A stretch of 64,000 nucleotides of DNA from Myrica gale (Eukaryota > Streptophyta > Magnoliopsida > Fagales > Myricaceae), in the NCBI GenBank assembly GCA_963930655.1, contig OZ005608.1, forward strand, positions 25,507,271 to 25,571,270. Reading direction: 5' to 3'. Below the pieces are notes generated by a model. The model saw only the letters and a list, made by a program, of their open reading frames with translations, made no database searches and was not told the DNA's origin. How positions within the stretch are numbered: position 1 is the stretch's first letter; each line of letters starts with the position of its first letter. Below, one piece after another: positions 35,378 through 50,000 of the stretch. A program made the translations under genes and the position numbers.

Positions 35378-36503
35378 GGGTTAAATGCATCTCATACCTT
35401 TGTGTATTCGCGAATTGCAAATATACCCCTGAGGTAAACAAAATCATTTTCATACCCCTGAGGTAAACATCAAGGTCACAATATGCCCCCCCCGTTAATG
35501 TGTCGTTTGACACACTAACGGTAAATGCTGACGTGGCAAAAATAGACACGTCAGCACCAATCAGATGATGACACGTCATCGCTCAGTGGCATATTTGCAA
35601 TTTGCGAATACCATAGGGCATGTGATGCATTTAAGTTTTTTTTTAAAAAAAAAAATTTAAAAATAGACACGTCATCACCAATTAGATGATGACACAACAT
35701 CATATTTAATTTAAAAAAAAAATTATTATTTAAAAAAAAAAAGACTTAGCCCAATTTTCCTTCAACATATCTCATGTGTTCGTTTCTGTCTTTTTTTATA
35801 CATGATTTTTTTTAAAAAACTTGCATAGTTCAACTTAGCCACTGTATTCGTTTATGTGTGTGTGTTTTTTGAACTACGCATGTTTTTTTTAAAAAAAAAT
35901 TATGAAAAAATGAAGAAAAAAAAGATAGAAACGAACACATGGACTAAGTTGAAGGGAAATGAGGCTAAGTAGTTTTGTGTTATTTTTTTTTAAAAAAATT
36001 AAATTTAAAATATAAAATAAAAAGCATACAGATAGTGGCTAAGTTGAACTGCAAATATTTTTTTTTAAAAAAATTATATATAAAAAAAAGACAGAAACGA
36101 ACGCATGAGATATGTTGAAGGAAAATGGGCCTAAGTCTTTTTTTTAATAATAATTTCTTTTTAAAATTAAATATGATGATGTGTCATCAGATTATTGGTG
36201 TTGACGTGTCTATTTAAAAAAAATTAATTTTTTTTTAAAAAAAGCTTAAATGCATCACATGCCCCTGTGGTATTCGCAAATTGCAAATATGCCCCTGAGT
36301 GATGACGTGTCATCATCTGATTGGTGCTGACGTGTCTATTTTTGCCACATCAGCATTTACCGTTAGTGTTTCAAACGACATATTAACGGAGGGGCATATT
36401 GTGACCTTGATGTTTACCTAAGAAGTATGAAAATGACTTTGTTTACCTCAGGGGTATATTTGCAATTCGCGAATACCACAAGGGTATAGGATGCATTTAA
36501 CCC
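35378..36503. mobile_element. 1.1-kb palindromic MULE-type element
   Basis: The element begins GGGTTAAATGCATC and ends with the inverse (GATGCATTTAACCC-type). A perfect 9-bp target duplication TAATATATA flanks it (35369-35377, 36504-36512). Similarity between the halves runs almost to the centre near 35930, e.g. TTCAACTTAGCCACTGTATT against the inverse in the right half. It has no coding capacity. Long terminal repeats plus 9-bp duplications place it with non-autonomous Mutator-like foldback elements. Confidence 0.88.
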
Positions 36504-36826
36504 TAATATATATGTACTCCACCTTTAACTCTCACAAAACAAGACAACCTTGAATGTTCTCTTCTCCTCATTTTAATAATTAACTATCATGCCTCATAAT
36601 ATTATTAAAAAACTGAAAAATAATTGCTAGGAAAAAAACAATAACTTTAATTAAGATCAACGAAATGATAACTACAAGGAGTAGGGATTTGGACAATACA
36701 ACAACAGCAAAATTGAAAAACAAATTAATCCAAAACCCCTACATGTAACATCCTCAACCCCTCAAAAAATGAAAAAAAGACACTCTCTCCCTCTACAAGA
36801 TCTATAGTGGGTAGATCTGAAGTTCC

Positions 36827-37070
36827 TTAAGAAATGCCAATAGTTTTTCCAAGCAACCAGAGAACCAAAGATAACTCGATACCAAATATGGTGTGGAGTG
36901 TTGTACGATCCAAAGTGAACCCATAAACCGTAATCCCTGCTCTATTATTCTCAAAATAGGTCACTGATCACAAGAAAAGGAAAATTCAAATTAGGTTAAT
37001 ATATTGAAAATGGTATATATATGCGTAGATTTGGGGAAATTTTCCGTAAATAATGTTTTTATAAATTAAG

Positions 37071-37101
<31 letters not shown>

Positions 37102-39361
37102 CTTAAAGGGGATTCATTTCCGATCCGCTTACCTAGAGCTTGCCTTTTCTGGAAAGAAATGGTACTGTAGGCATATGCTGGGATCAACTTGTTATCTAGG
37201 TCATCTTCCTCGTCACCAGCCTCCTCACCGTCCGATTCTTCGATTTCACCCGCCGGAAACACCCGGCCATTGTCAACTTGAGCTCTTGGAGTCTCACCAT
37301 CTGCTCCTTCGAAAGACTCCAACGTGGCGCAAACATGCCACTTGGCAGCAAGACATGTGACTGATTGCGCCTTGTGGGTGATCTTTGTTGCACTTCGCAA
37401 TAATATCAGTAGCCCAGTAAGAAGAGTTATGGAGCACAGCTGCACCCAACCAAACCAAACCAAACCAAACCCATCAGTCATATCAGGCGTGATTTCGACC
37501 ATAGCCTATAACATTGACCTATATAATTGCAACTTTGATTAAAACTAATATTTCCCAAAATTCTTCACCAAAAATGGACAAATATTTTGACATTAAAAAG
37601 ATCTCTTTATAAAAAGTTTTTGTTTCCTCCAGAGAAGCTTTAACCGTTTTTCAGAAAATGAAAGAAAAAATAGAAAAATAAAATAATTCAAAAGAAAAAA
37701 AAAAGTTAATTAGTTGACTTTTAGACAAATAGTTACCAACTTGTGCTTGTGTATATTGCTGCAACCTATACGTGGCATGACAAGGAAGAAGGCGTAGACG
37801 CACCGCAAGTTCTCCAGATACGTATATGTTAACATCAGAGCTACTTTCGGTGGTGATTAGGAGCGAAACGAACTGGCTAGTTGTGACGAGGATCAAGACC
37901 CACAAGATGAACGAGCGATAGCGGTGGCTTATGATCCGTAGATGCCTCCTGATCCTAAAGTGCTCTGACAACACAGAAGCGACGTCGGAATCCACCTGGA
38001 AAACAGAGGCGAAGTCTTGAAGCCGAAGGATCTGGAGAGAGCAGATGAGACGGAAGAGAACGCAGACGAGGAAAATGATGGTCGTGCGATAGAGCCATGA
38101 GCACAGCTCCATTATGCATGCCACTGTGTCGCTCAGGTAAACATTGCCCAAGAAGGGAATTTGTGAGCCCCCAGAGGCGTACCACCAGATCTTGTATGCA
38201 CTCTCGGCGACGAAGCAGGGGACGACAAAGAATGAGACCAACATCAATGATCTCTGCATTAATTAAGACAAGAAAATTCACTAAAAACTACAAGTATAGC
38301 AATATCGAAATTAAATTTTTAAATTTTAAAAGACCATAATTATATGAGGACGAATTCTGTGCAAATACATGATTATGCACATTACACCTACTAACATATT
38401 CGTAAAACACTGAATCATGCATGTCACTGAATCATGGTGTTCATAGGTTGTTCACATAATCACATGTACAATTGCTACATTGACATTTGGTTGGCGTGAG
38501 GCTTTTTCATTAATTATGACCCACAAAAAAGGTCATCTTGATTTTTTATGAAGGAAAAACTTTTGTGGTTGGGAAGTAAGGAACCTTCCAGGTCCAGCCA
38601 TTATGGTTGCAACAGGAGTCTGAACTTGGCCGATCATAGTCAAATTCAAAGTCACAGCTTGATTATCGCAGTGCCGATCTGGGAAATATTTTGATCATCG
38701 TAATTATATTTTTAATCAGAAAAATTAGAAACCCACAGAACTGAAAAAATGAGCTAAAGGTTTATGAACCCTGGTAGAATATATACGAGTATTTCAATGT
38801 TTTAAAAATATATTAAGGATAATGCAAGAACAAAACATCATTATCAAAAACTAAAAACAGAAAGGATCAAACGCACCTAAATTGAATTAATCAATCCTAG
38901 GATTGCTGTTTTCTGAAAGTGTATATAAAAATTCGTACAAGAATTTCACGAGAACTCACATCGAGTTGTCCCGTGTATCCATTCCGAACCGTTTCGCTCT
39001 CGTCGACGAGCTTGTCGAAGAACAGGAACCTCCGGAGCCCGTACTTCCTTACGAACCTCGAGAGACACAAGAACGACAGCGTTGCGACGCTACTGAGCGA
39101 CAACTGCACGACACTGTCGAAGGGCCTCGAGTGGTTGCTGTCGCAGGTGGAGCACGCCAGCAGGAAATGCGAGACCGCAGGCACGACGATCCCGAAGAGA
39201 ACGAACACGGTCCAGGAGAGGCACGCTGTCCACACGTTCGATTGGTCGACGCACATCCACTGGAGATAGGATCTGAAGCTGTGTAACTCGTCCTGCGCGT
39301 GCGAAACGCATCGTGAGAACTTGGTGTTCCGGCTTATTAAGACCTCCGTTTCATCTCTCAT
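36827..39361 (-). CDS. DUF3537 multi-pass membrane protein (gustatory-receptor-like family)
   Basis: The family resembles insect gustatory receptors in fold; its role in plants is poorly known. Four exons (minus): 39361-38960, 38253-37804, 37439-37133, 36963-36827, phases consistent, 431 residues. Exon 1 carries FSRCVSHAQDELHSFRSYLQ, the conserved DUF3537 start, and two hydrophobic spans. Exon 2 has KIWWYASGGSQIPFLGN, further spans and HLRIISHRYRSFI. Exon 3 has RSATKITHKAQSVTCLAAKW, an acidic loop (EESDGEEAGDEEDD) and AYAYSTISFQKRQAL. The last exon has NNRAGITVYGFTLDRTTLHT and ends LLGKTIGIS. About seven membrane segments are expected. The ATG at 39361 fits the short N-termini of relatives; the frame stays open upstream but without conservation. 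It follows Arabidopsis At3g20300/At1g50630, as recalled, in both sequence and neighbours. Confidence 0.93.
37074..37101. repeat. (TA)n microsatellite in a DUF3537 intron
   Basis: About 14 TA units lie in the last intron, close to the donor of exon 3. Confidence 0.9.
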
Positions 39362-41010
39362 AATTTCGTTTCCTCTTTGTTTGTTTTTACGATTGGGATT
39401 TGAATCCCCAGAGAGATAGACAATTTTCTGAGCTATCTGTTTTAAATTTTCTGGGCTATCTGTTTCGGAAGTTAAAAGGTTTGTAAATAGGTAGAGGCGT
39501 AGAGAAATGGGGGAACGATTGTTAACGGAATCGGTGGCAAATGAGGTGGTAGGGAAGTGGGACCCATCTGGCCAATCAGAGCGTGCCAAACGGTGGACTG
39601 TGGTTGATTTTCTGAAACAGAAATATAAAACCATCTTAGGCTGTCTTCGAACTGGGGAGCGGACAGACACTAACTGAAAAGCCCGCCACTTACTCGGAAG
39701 TTCTACCAATCATCGTGATCACGAAACTTCAACACGTGTCATTTGATATCGCCATGCAGGCAATCAAACCGTTAGAAAGAGCGGCGCATAGACAGCGTGT
39801 TGGCGTCCCATGTGAAGCAGGGAGATCGATCCTACATGCGATCTCGCTGAGCCACCACTGCTTTGATTGACAATACAGCTGGTGGAACCACCATTTGACA
39901 CGTGTACAGTCGGACCTTAGTTAACGATGATGGTGCCACATGGGGGCCCGCAATTGGACACTACATCCTATGATTAATGTTTTTACACTTCTACAGGTGT
40001 CCTGCACATATTTATTTTATAAGGAAGTACAGCCAAAACACTACAATACAAAAAATGACAAAAAATAGAGAAAAGCCTATTTGATAGTCAGGGGTACTAG
40101 GTGGTTACGTGAAAGACAACCATTGGATGCATATGCATGAGATTTATAGGGATTATGAAAACAATGTTTGGATTTTGTGTATTGTTTAATTGATCTTGAT
40201 TTAGATTTTCGATCTTTCAATTTGATAAAATCTTGTTCTAAAATAGACCATTCAATCTGAAGACTAAGGTGACGTTGGTTGCCCGAAATGTTGGGCATCC
40301 ATCATTTCGGGCATATTATAAAAAATTATAAATTAATAATTTTTTTTAAATCAAGCTAGCTTAGACAAAGCACTAGTTGAGGGAAACAGTGGTTAAAGAG
40401 AAAGTGCCATGAAAGGAAGTGGCCGAGGCCAAAACTGCACCTCTTACTACTGCACTGCAACAGCCGGGTAACGTGGAGACTGAGGAAGAAACTGAATACT
40501 CTCTTGTTAGATAAATTGCGAGAGTAAGCTTGGTATAAAGTTTATTAGTGTTTTGTCTGTCTCTACGATTTGGAGTTTGAATACCAAAATTAATTTTATA
40601 AATGGACCCAATTTTTTCTTCCTTCAAACTTGATGACCCTTCAATAAACAAACCATATGCGAAACAAATTTGTACCAATCCAACTTGAGTTGGTCATGAT
40701 CAATTTGGTTTGTTTACAAGCCTACTCTAAACCCTGAAAAGTAGCGTCAATGAATTAGAGATTTTGGAGCTTCTCAACCTTACTCCATTTCCCTCTTCAT
40801 AACGTTATAATCTTCCTACCATATGGGGGTTATGGGATACAGGAAGAAATAGCTGAGGACAACAAACTGGAGAAATTCCCACTACCTTAGCATCCCCCCT
40901 CCTTTAAACCCATAAACATTAGTTTTCCATGCTTTGGATTGATGGGTAACAACATAAAACAATAAGACAATAAAACAGAATTTGGGAAAAACGTTTGTCT
41001 CTGGACTTTC
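39362..41010. other. DUF3537 promoter and spacer to the bromodomain gene
   Basis: No coding exon is recognised. It includes several CACGTG-type motifs (ACACGTGT near 39735 and 39899), and a small dispersed repeat at 40274-40343. Confidence 0.45.
40274..40343. repeat. Dispersed 70-bp repeat, copy 1
   Basis: GCCCGAAATG and CATTTCGGGC form a perfect 10-bp inverted repeat around TTGGGCATCCAT, followed by ATATTATAAAAAATTATAAA. A second copy occurs at 62919-62990. Probably the end of a MITE family. Confidence 0.7.
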
Positions 41011-44000
41011 CTACAACCTGGACAGTTTCCTTGTAAACCAATCTGATAGGCGCCTTATCTTACCCAGCTCAGGATGTAAGAAGTATGTCTCAGCATTTGA
41101 TAGCATTATCATGATGTCATGCTTCACGGCTTCCATGCTCCGGTAGTAGTCGTTCTTTAATCTCGAGCAAATCAGTTCAGGGTACAATGGAACAGGAAAC
41201 CTGCACAAACAAATTCCACAAAAGACAAGGATCACAGATTGTTCCAATTTTTCTCGCAGCAATGAATTAAACTACAAACTATCCCTAAGGCCCCTGCCCC
41301 TATAAAACCGTGAGGTCGACACTAGTTTGCTCACAGCCTCTATGTTCGATTTCACATTGTTGAATGAGGGCTTGTCATTTGCCTTATTACAATAGACTGG
41401 AGGCATGGATTTCTAAGGATATGAAGTCATAACAAGATTTGCAGGTAGGCACGTGTTCAGACACCCATGTCTAGCATTCCTACCTGTTACAGAATTCAGA
41501 CTTCTGAGCAGCACGATTTAATTTTGCAATCCCATCATAGTCCTGCAAGATTCACAAGACAGTTCTGAGACTAAAATTACATCTGTAGTTGTCTCCCTTA
41601 TTTGTACTCTTATCAAATCAAACACAAACAGGAATAAGAAGTTTGACAAAGAATCACTATATTTTCACTCACAGTCTGTTCCAATTTAGCGAAAAAAGAA
41701 AGAAGATTATCTCTGCTCCCATCATCGATATGGGGCCGATCCCATGGAATGTCAGGATCATGGAGTTCCCATGGGCAGTGTAGATGGTTATCTTTTGGAT
41801 CACTTCTGTAACAAACAGCATATCTTTCCCAAGGACTGTCTGGAAAGTCTTCAGATTTCGGCTTAGAGGAAAGAATTCGACCTTCCCACCATTTACCACC
41901 TTCCCCATTTGGATTTCTCCACCAAACTAGGCATTTATCCCTATGGGTCCAATTTCTCCTGACGGCAGCATCATACCGTGTCTTCTCAACGACAAAGTCA
42001 GGGTAATCAATCAGTTCAGGCAGAGTCAATTTGAGTGCTTTACCAAATCCAATGGAAGAGGGATCTATAAATCTCAGTTTGATTTTACAGCAGCTATCCC
42101 CAGAACCTGGAAGTGTGGCATAATCAAGGCCTTCAACCTTGCAAATTTCCACGGCACTTAAGTTTCTACCAATAGATCTCCAAGGACTTACTTCTGATAA
42201 ACCACTTGATTCTATAAACTCTTCATGACCCTGATCATCAAAGAACAAAAAATATAAGTGTAAATAGCAATTACAGAAAGCTGAACGTAATACCAACAAC
42301 AAAGGACAAGATTCATTAATGAAAGATAATCAAGTGTTACCTGTCTTAAATATACTACTTCATCGCCTAACTGAGGGATATAACGGTAGCCCTCTTCATG
42401 CTCCGACAATGTCAGCCATGACAGTTTTCTTAGAGAATAATTTGATTTCCTCCTACTCGAAGAACTTGATACATAATCCTTATACCCACCACCCCGATTT
42501 CTATTAGACCTTGATCCTTGAAGAAGCTGATCAGAAAATTCCATGGAGGAGTTTTCTGCATTCCTAGATGGCCCCACTGATGCACGGCTCCTTCGCAACT
42601 TAAAGCTATGATTCACAGCATTTGGCTCCTGGGAAGTTGCCTTCATCTTGATGGATCTTGTTCTACGTATTGCATCACTAAAAGATCCACGGACATCAGT
42701 TTCCCCATAATGATGGTCATTTAGAGCTGAAGTATTTTCTTCCACATCACTATCACAGCCCGCTGAATCAGTTTTAGCCCTATAGAACTTCTCCCCTCCA
42801 TAAGCAGCATCAGTCATTCTCACGTCTGAATAGGAATCCTGTAACCTCAAAGAACTTGCTCTGCCAGTATCCTCTCCGGCTTCTGGTACTTTCAAAACTA
42901 GATTGGGTGCCATGCACACATGATTTTCGGGATATAACTCACCTCTAGCACTTGAGTCATTTTCCACATTAGCAATGAGATTCACCTTTGAAGGACTTCC
43001 AATCTTTTTCTTTGTTCTAATTATTAACTTTGTTGGCTTAAGGGGAGCATTCTCTTTCAGTCCGTTCGAATGGTTTGTGCCGGCAACTTCATTTACGTCT
43101 AGTGATTTGTCTCTGCATTTGTCAGATCCAGATGAATCTTGATCTCCCTGGTTAATATTTCCATGGGATGGGGCTGCAGAAGCATCAGCATTTAATTGGT
43201 GGTCCGTCAGGGGCATTGACTCGAACGATGTTGAAGATTTGTGTGCATTATCAGGATGAGCAGGCTCTTTATTTCTCACCATATCCAAAACCTGTAATGC
43301 ATTAGATCTAAACAATTCCACATCCCTGCAAGACAGCATAACTACATGAGTTTCAAGTAATAAATACACCTAAAATTTCCAACTATGTTCACAGGTTTTC
43401 ACTTACTGATTTATATCATTCATATTCTCCTGTTGGACATTAAAACTTGCATCCAATTCAGTGGATGCATCTCCTGGTCTTGAACACTCGAATGACACTG
43501 GATCCATATGGCTTTTGCTAGTCCTGTCTTCTTGAGTTGTTTCTCGAGGGCTAGAGGAGGATGGATAAAAAGGAGCAGCATGAATGTCACATTTTAATCT
43601 TGTGCCTTCTGGAGACACATGCTTCTTAGAATCACGAAGTGAAAACTTCAGGACCAATCTCCGCTTGTTTCCAGCATTTGGATGAGATTCAGAAAGTTCT
43701 GGAGTCTTGGCTGCACGTGTAAACTCGTCTAAAGACGAAAGCTCCTCTTTAGCGCATTGCTGTCGCATATTCAGCAAGTTTGCATCAGACTTGATTTGGA
43801 TGTTAGAATTATTGAGCACTGACTCGGAATCTGACGAATCATCTTCTGACCCACATTCATCTTCACCATCCGAAGATGTTACAGTGATTCGAGAAAACAT
43901 ATTTAGAGCATTCAAGGCCGCAACACGTTGGGGTCTCAAAGTCTTGGCTTTAGAAGACTTTCTCTTCGAAACTTTCTGAATGCTCCTTGATTTCTTCATT

Positions 44001-47000
44001 CTGTTACTCCCAGTTATGGTGCCATCACACTCATTCAAATTCCTTTTCTTGACTCGCCTTCCAGAAGAAGTCATTAACTCGACCTGATAAACAATGCGAT
44101 CAGTCCTCATTGGCACAAGAATAAAAAACTAGTAAAGGTGAAGACACCACTTACATCAGCAATGCGTTTCTTCCTTCTTGATCTGCGAAGGCTATCTCTA
44201 TGACTGTGTTCAACCTCACTGTCTTCTGCACTGCACCCTGGATCACTAGAAGAGCTGGCGCTTAAACTTCCCTGATCACCTTCACTGGAATTTTCCTCAG
44301 CAATGTTGTACTCCGAATCATTATCATCACTTAAGACTTCGTTTTCTGGTTCCCAGTACATGGCATCTGTAAACTCTGGTAGTGGTTCAATCATTATTTC
44401 CAAATCAGCCAAGGGCATCATCTGATAATCCTGGCCTTGACCGAAATCCAGACCAACGGCATATTTTGTGGAAGAAGGCTGCCACTCAATGCCCAATGCA
44501 CCAAGTCTACGTTTCTGATACATACTCTGATAGGGTTCCGGATATGGCATCATACCTGGCATTCCCCATCAAAATCCATGATATAAGACAATGCCTTTGT
44601 CTGAGAAATATGCTAAGCAAGATACATAGAAGAAGCCATAAACATACTTGAATCGCAAAGAGGATCTTGAAAATTCCTACGATGTGGAGGAAGCTGTGAC
44701 TCCTGCATTAGATGTAATACACTTCAGATTATTTGCACAATTCAACAGAGGCCACAAAAGATCTTTGACCATTAATCAATGTTTCTCTATAGCCCATACA
44801 TGAACATAGAGATTAATATCTAACATTTCTGTATCTAATCACAGTGCTGTAAACCTGTACAGTATATGACAAGAATATTGAGAAGGGAGGTGCTTTAAAA
44901 TCAAATAGGATTCCAACTGTCAAAATTTGACTGCGCCTGACCTTGTACATGATGAGGATAAGAAATGCAGGAAATTTCATCAATTCCATTTCTTGTTGTA
45001 TATGAAAACGAAAATAAATTCACCACACGAGAACAAAATAGTTAGTGGTGACTGACCTGATCAAGAACATTTCCCATGGAGTCCCGGATAAGGGGACGAT
45101 AATCCCCAAGGAAGAACTGTCAGAGAAATTAAACAAACAATTCTCATGACACAATTGCATACAACCAACTTGTATAAAAAATGAGAGAAGGGTCAGGTTG
45201 ACCATGTAAGTGAAATCTTGTGGTACCTGATCCAATTTGGCATCTTTTTGAGACTCGCCTTGACCTGTGTTTAGTAAGTATATTTGGCCCACATCATCTG
45301 AAAGTACAATCGATGTCCCATCCCTATATGGACAAAAAAAGAACATTCCTCAAAAAAATCTAGCATGACTAACTCAGGAAAGCAATCTAGGATCCACCCA
45401 ATATTTAGCAAAGCATTTGCTATTCAAATGTTCATAACAAGAACATGAGAATAACTGAATTGAAATTACATGAAAAGAATGAAAGCTATCAAATTGCCCA
45501 ACAGAGGTAGCTTTAAAATTTACCAACAGCAAGGATGCATGAAGCAAAATAGTTCAAATAGGGCAAAAGTGTCAACTAAACCAACATTAGATACTGGCAT
45601 ATTCTACAGCTTACTCACGGAGAAAACTTCCCATCGACCAACTTAAAACGTCCAATATCATATGTCCATATAGGCGTGCCCTCCCAGATCTGGAAACATG
45701 GTACAGAACTGAACAAATTAAACACTGATAACAATATCTCAGAATCGAGAATTTAATATCTGCAACTTACATCCCAAACTATGGTTTGCCCATCGTACCC
45801 AGCACTCATGGCTATCCGGGGATTAAAAGGATGAACATCCAAGACATAAGACTGCCATGAAACCAACAATCAAACAGTAAGCCAAAGAAACAAAACTCAT
45901 AAATTCATAATAACTCAAACTCGGATATACAAATATTCAAGGGGGCGGATATCACAGAAGATAAAGAAATCTGGAAAACTAGCCGATCAATCACTAATAT
46001 AACAAAAAATTATGGCAGTTTTTTTAAAAAATTCGTCATAATGAAGGGAAACCAGATCACAAGGCAAGTGAATTTTGAAGCTAGTTAGATGAGAAAACTT
46101 TAATAGCAGAATCTATATCAATTTTGACAAAATAATGTAACTAACTTCACGAGGAGAAGAGCCTTCATAAGTATGAGTTCCTTATAGGCTTAGAGGAAAG
46201 AATAACTTCCCTAAATGGGTTTATTGAAGCCAAGTACAAAGAGAGCAGTGTATATATAGGAGATACTATGATTAACGAGATCCACCTTTGATAGTGTCAA
46301 AGATTAGACACACTTACAGATGCATTATGACCTGTCAAAGAATGTACTAAGCTACCATCAACGGCATTCCAAACACATATTCTGCAATCTGCACAATTAA
46401 GTACCCAAAAAGAATGGACAAGTAAAAACAACTGCAGAAAAAAATTCAAAATAATAGGACAGCAAGATCAGAATCTGTAAGTTAAATAAAAGCTGCATAA
46501 ATCCTTGATAGATATTCAAAAGGAGTGGTTAGTCCCAAATAAACCAGAATGGAAGATGACTGCCTGAGTAATTATCCTCACAATAGGGGATTTGAGCCTT
46601 TCTTGATCTAAAATCAGGAAAGATACAAACCAGAGAATCTTTATATGACTTTCCCCCCTCAAGACTTATTTAACTACTTCCAAATAGCCTCCTCTATAAA
46701 TGCCTCTTACCCATTATAGCTGCAAGCACAAACCGATTATCCAGACTCCATACAATCATATTAACACCGCGTGGGGTTGGAAGAAATCTCTGACGCGGGC
46801 CTCCCCGGGGAGGTTGAGGAGGCAATGGAGGAGGTGGAACTTTCAGGTGATAGGCCCGTGTCCAACGTCCAACTTTTCCCTGCAATGATGAGGGAGAGAA
46901 GAAAACAACAAATCAAACTCAACATGCTATACGCTTAGATTGGATTACATGTATTGAACTGCATTTATTTTGACTTCATCGTATTACACTGTATAAAGAA

Positions 47001-50000
47001 GATAGAGCAAGACAACCCAGGAAGAACAAATTTCCAAAAGGAACATGTTCTCCACCAAATTTTGGAAAAGTGAGAGTATACACATGGAATAGAGCTCACA
47101 TGGGATCTCCGTGATCTTGGAACCCAAATAATTGCACTGCCATCACGAGAACAGGTGACAATGTTGTCATGACAAAACCTGAGAACATTACGTTGAAAAG
47201 GTGCAAGTCATTTAACAACAAGAGTGTGGTAGGTTCTGCTGAGCCTCATTTAACAACATCAGAATACTTGGCTAGGATGGAAAATAGATAAGGGGACAAT
47301 ATCAGGTTACTTAAATTTTGAAAGGACACCAAATGAAGGAAAGCTTATGGACAGACCAGGAATTCTTGAACTTCGGAATATTCTCCTCCTTCAAAGAGTC
47401 AGACGTTGAAGATTTTGAAGCCACAGCACAGCCACTGCATATGGAAGCAGCACAGATAGTAAGAAATTTTTCACAAGTAGATCACTTACTATCCCTGGCA
47501 GTCACTGACTGGGTTGACTAACCTGAACTGCACGTAATTGACATCATTCTCATGGCCAGATAACACATCCATCTCATGCATTGGTTGATCTGAGTCATCC
47601 GGGTTGGATTTAAAAGCACACCAGACCTGCAAGTACCAGGTTCTTGATTAACATATCCAACTAAATTTATAACAGTAACCAATACCAAGTAAGCTACATC
47701 TTAGATGAATCATCAGAACTTCAAGAATGGTAAATGTATGAACACACCCTTGCAAAAGTGTCGGAGCTACCAGTTACAAAAACAGTTCCATTGGCGTTGT
47801 ATGCACAACAAAGTATTTGATGGCTTTGTGGACCATTACTTGAGGAGGTTCCATTACTCGATGGACCACAGCTCTTCCCTGCAGAAAACTTCTTATAAGT
47901 TCACATCACGAAAATATTAACCACCGATGCAACAAGTCAGAAGCAACCCTCTAACCATTTAAGACATCAGAAGGCTTTGGCATGTATATTCGCGGCTTGC
48001 ACTGGGAATACCTAGCATCCCAGATTCGACAAGTTCCATCATCTGACGACCTACAGAAGATGTAATAACAAAAGAAAAGAATCACAGTGAATATTACTAA
48101 TGCCAGAAAGCTTGTTCAGAGTCACAACGTAGTAATGAATAACTACTTTAAACCTTAGAAAAAATAATAATAACTACTTTAAACCCACTCACGTAAGCCA
48201 AATTGACTCAGGTTTTTCCAGTAAAATGAATGATAACAGCAGAACAACTGCATAACAAAAGGGATGCCATGAGTGATAACACAGAAGATGGGCTTACGAT
48301 AAAAGCTGGTATATGGCACTTGGCCTGGGACTAAATACAATAGCAGTCACAGCTCCAGTATGCCCCCTCAAGACTGAAATTGGCAATCCATCTGGCAAAC
48401 GCCACTAGGAAAGCACCATAAGAACTAATCAGATGTCAAGAAATTTGAAAGAAGCATATGCAAAAGTTAGGTTGGGTATACTTACAACTCGAATGACAAA
48501 GTCATTTGAAGCAGACGCCACCAAAGCATTGTTTGAACTTACAGCCAAGTCAGTAATGTCCCCCTTTAATTCAATTTGATGAGGAGAGAGTATTAAAAGC
48601 TCATCAAATACTATAAGAGAAATCTGTACGATGATATTATAACTTCCAGTATTGGTATTAAAAGCTCATCAAATACTTACTTCATGTCCACGACAGCTGG
48701 CCAATGAAAACGCTGTTTCCATCGACCAAATCTTGACAAGACGATCGTCAGAACCAGTGATAACATATCTTCCTGACCTATCAAAGATGGCTACAAGAAA
48801 GTAGCAAAGTTGTTCAATATAATTGTACTGCCAGTAAACTTTATTCTAGAGTTACTATCATAATAAGAACCACCGACTCATATAGCAGAAAATGTCGTGA
48901 GGGACATCAATAATGGTACATTGCATCCACACGTTACGACAAGTTTCTGAGCACTGAACAAAAAGCAGCAGAGCAGAAATAGAATGCACATGTAAAGCAC
49001 AATACACTTAACAACATTTCCAAGGAACGCTACGACCACCAGAAAACACTACAGAATACAAAAATGAAAAGCTATTGTTAACATTGAGAAGAGGAATGCC
49101 AAAACCATGAAAATGTTTGAGAATAGTTCACATCAGGGTCCCACTTAGTCAGTCCTTTTTACACAGATTTTTCTGCATGTCATAACATGATCTCGTAGAC
49201 TGGGATAAGACAACCGTACCACAATAAACAGCATTACGATGTCCCCTTAGCTTCATCTTATTTTGCATCTTTTGGACCATAGTCGATGGTTTAGCAATTG
49301 CATAACACGCTGAGCGAATAGATGGAGCACGATGGTGCTTGGTAAAACCTCCTCCGATTTCTCTTAAGCTTAGCCCGTGAACCGGATCAGCCTGCATGTG
49401 AGGCCAACGCAGGTACACTTGCCAAGGCTTAACTTGCTTGTTTCCCCTATTCCTATCACCTGCAAAAGCAAGGAAAATTCAGAGATACAAAACAGATAAC
49501 AAAATCTTTTGAATTCAGAAAACGTAAAATACAATATATCAAACAAAAAAACAGCGGATAGTTAGAAAGGTTTTACATTTCAACAGAAATGATCAACAAT
49601 GCCTAAACGACTTTATGGATCAATAAGTACTACTGTCATCTTATCTTTCCAAACAAGTTCAACCACCTTGTGTTTGATTGTCTTATGCAATATTTCCTTT
49701 TCAGTGTATGTTAGGATTTCGGCCTTTCTTTTTCCTCACAAGCAATAAAACTTTATGAATTCTACGTTGATCTCACTATGTTGAACGTTCAAATTCAAAA
49801 TTCACTAATTAGCAGAAAATCTTTCTGTGGAATGAACCATGAATGTCAACTTTTATACAGCAAGTAAGGAAATTTAAAAACCAGAAACCACAAGTCAAAA
49901 TATTATAAAAGGTTGGGCTGAACATAGCACTTAACATTAACTAGGGTCAATTTAAGGTGAGGGTTATTCATTTTCTACTAAAATGTTACAGGCATGGCCA

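Noticed and set aside
38960-39709. Longer N-terminus for the DUF3537 protein
   Set aside because: The frame stays open upstream of 39361 but is unlike the family, which starts shortly before the FSRC block.
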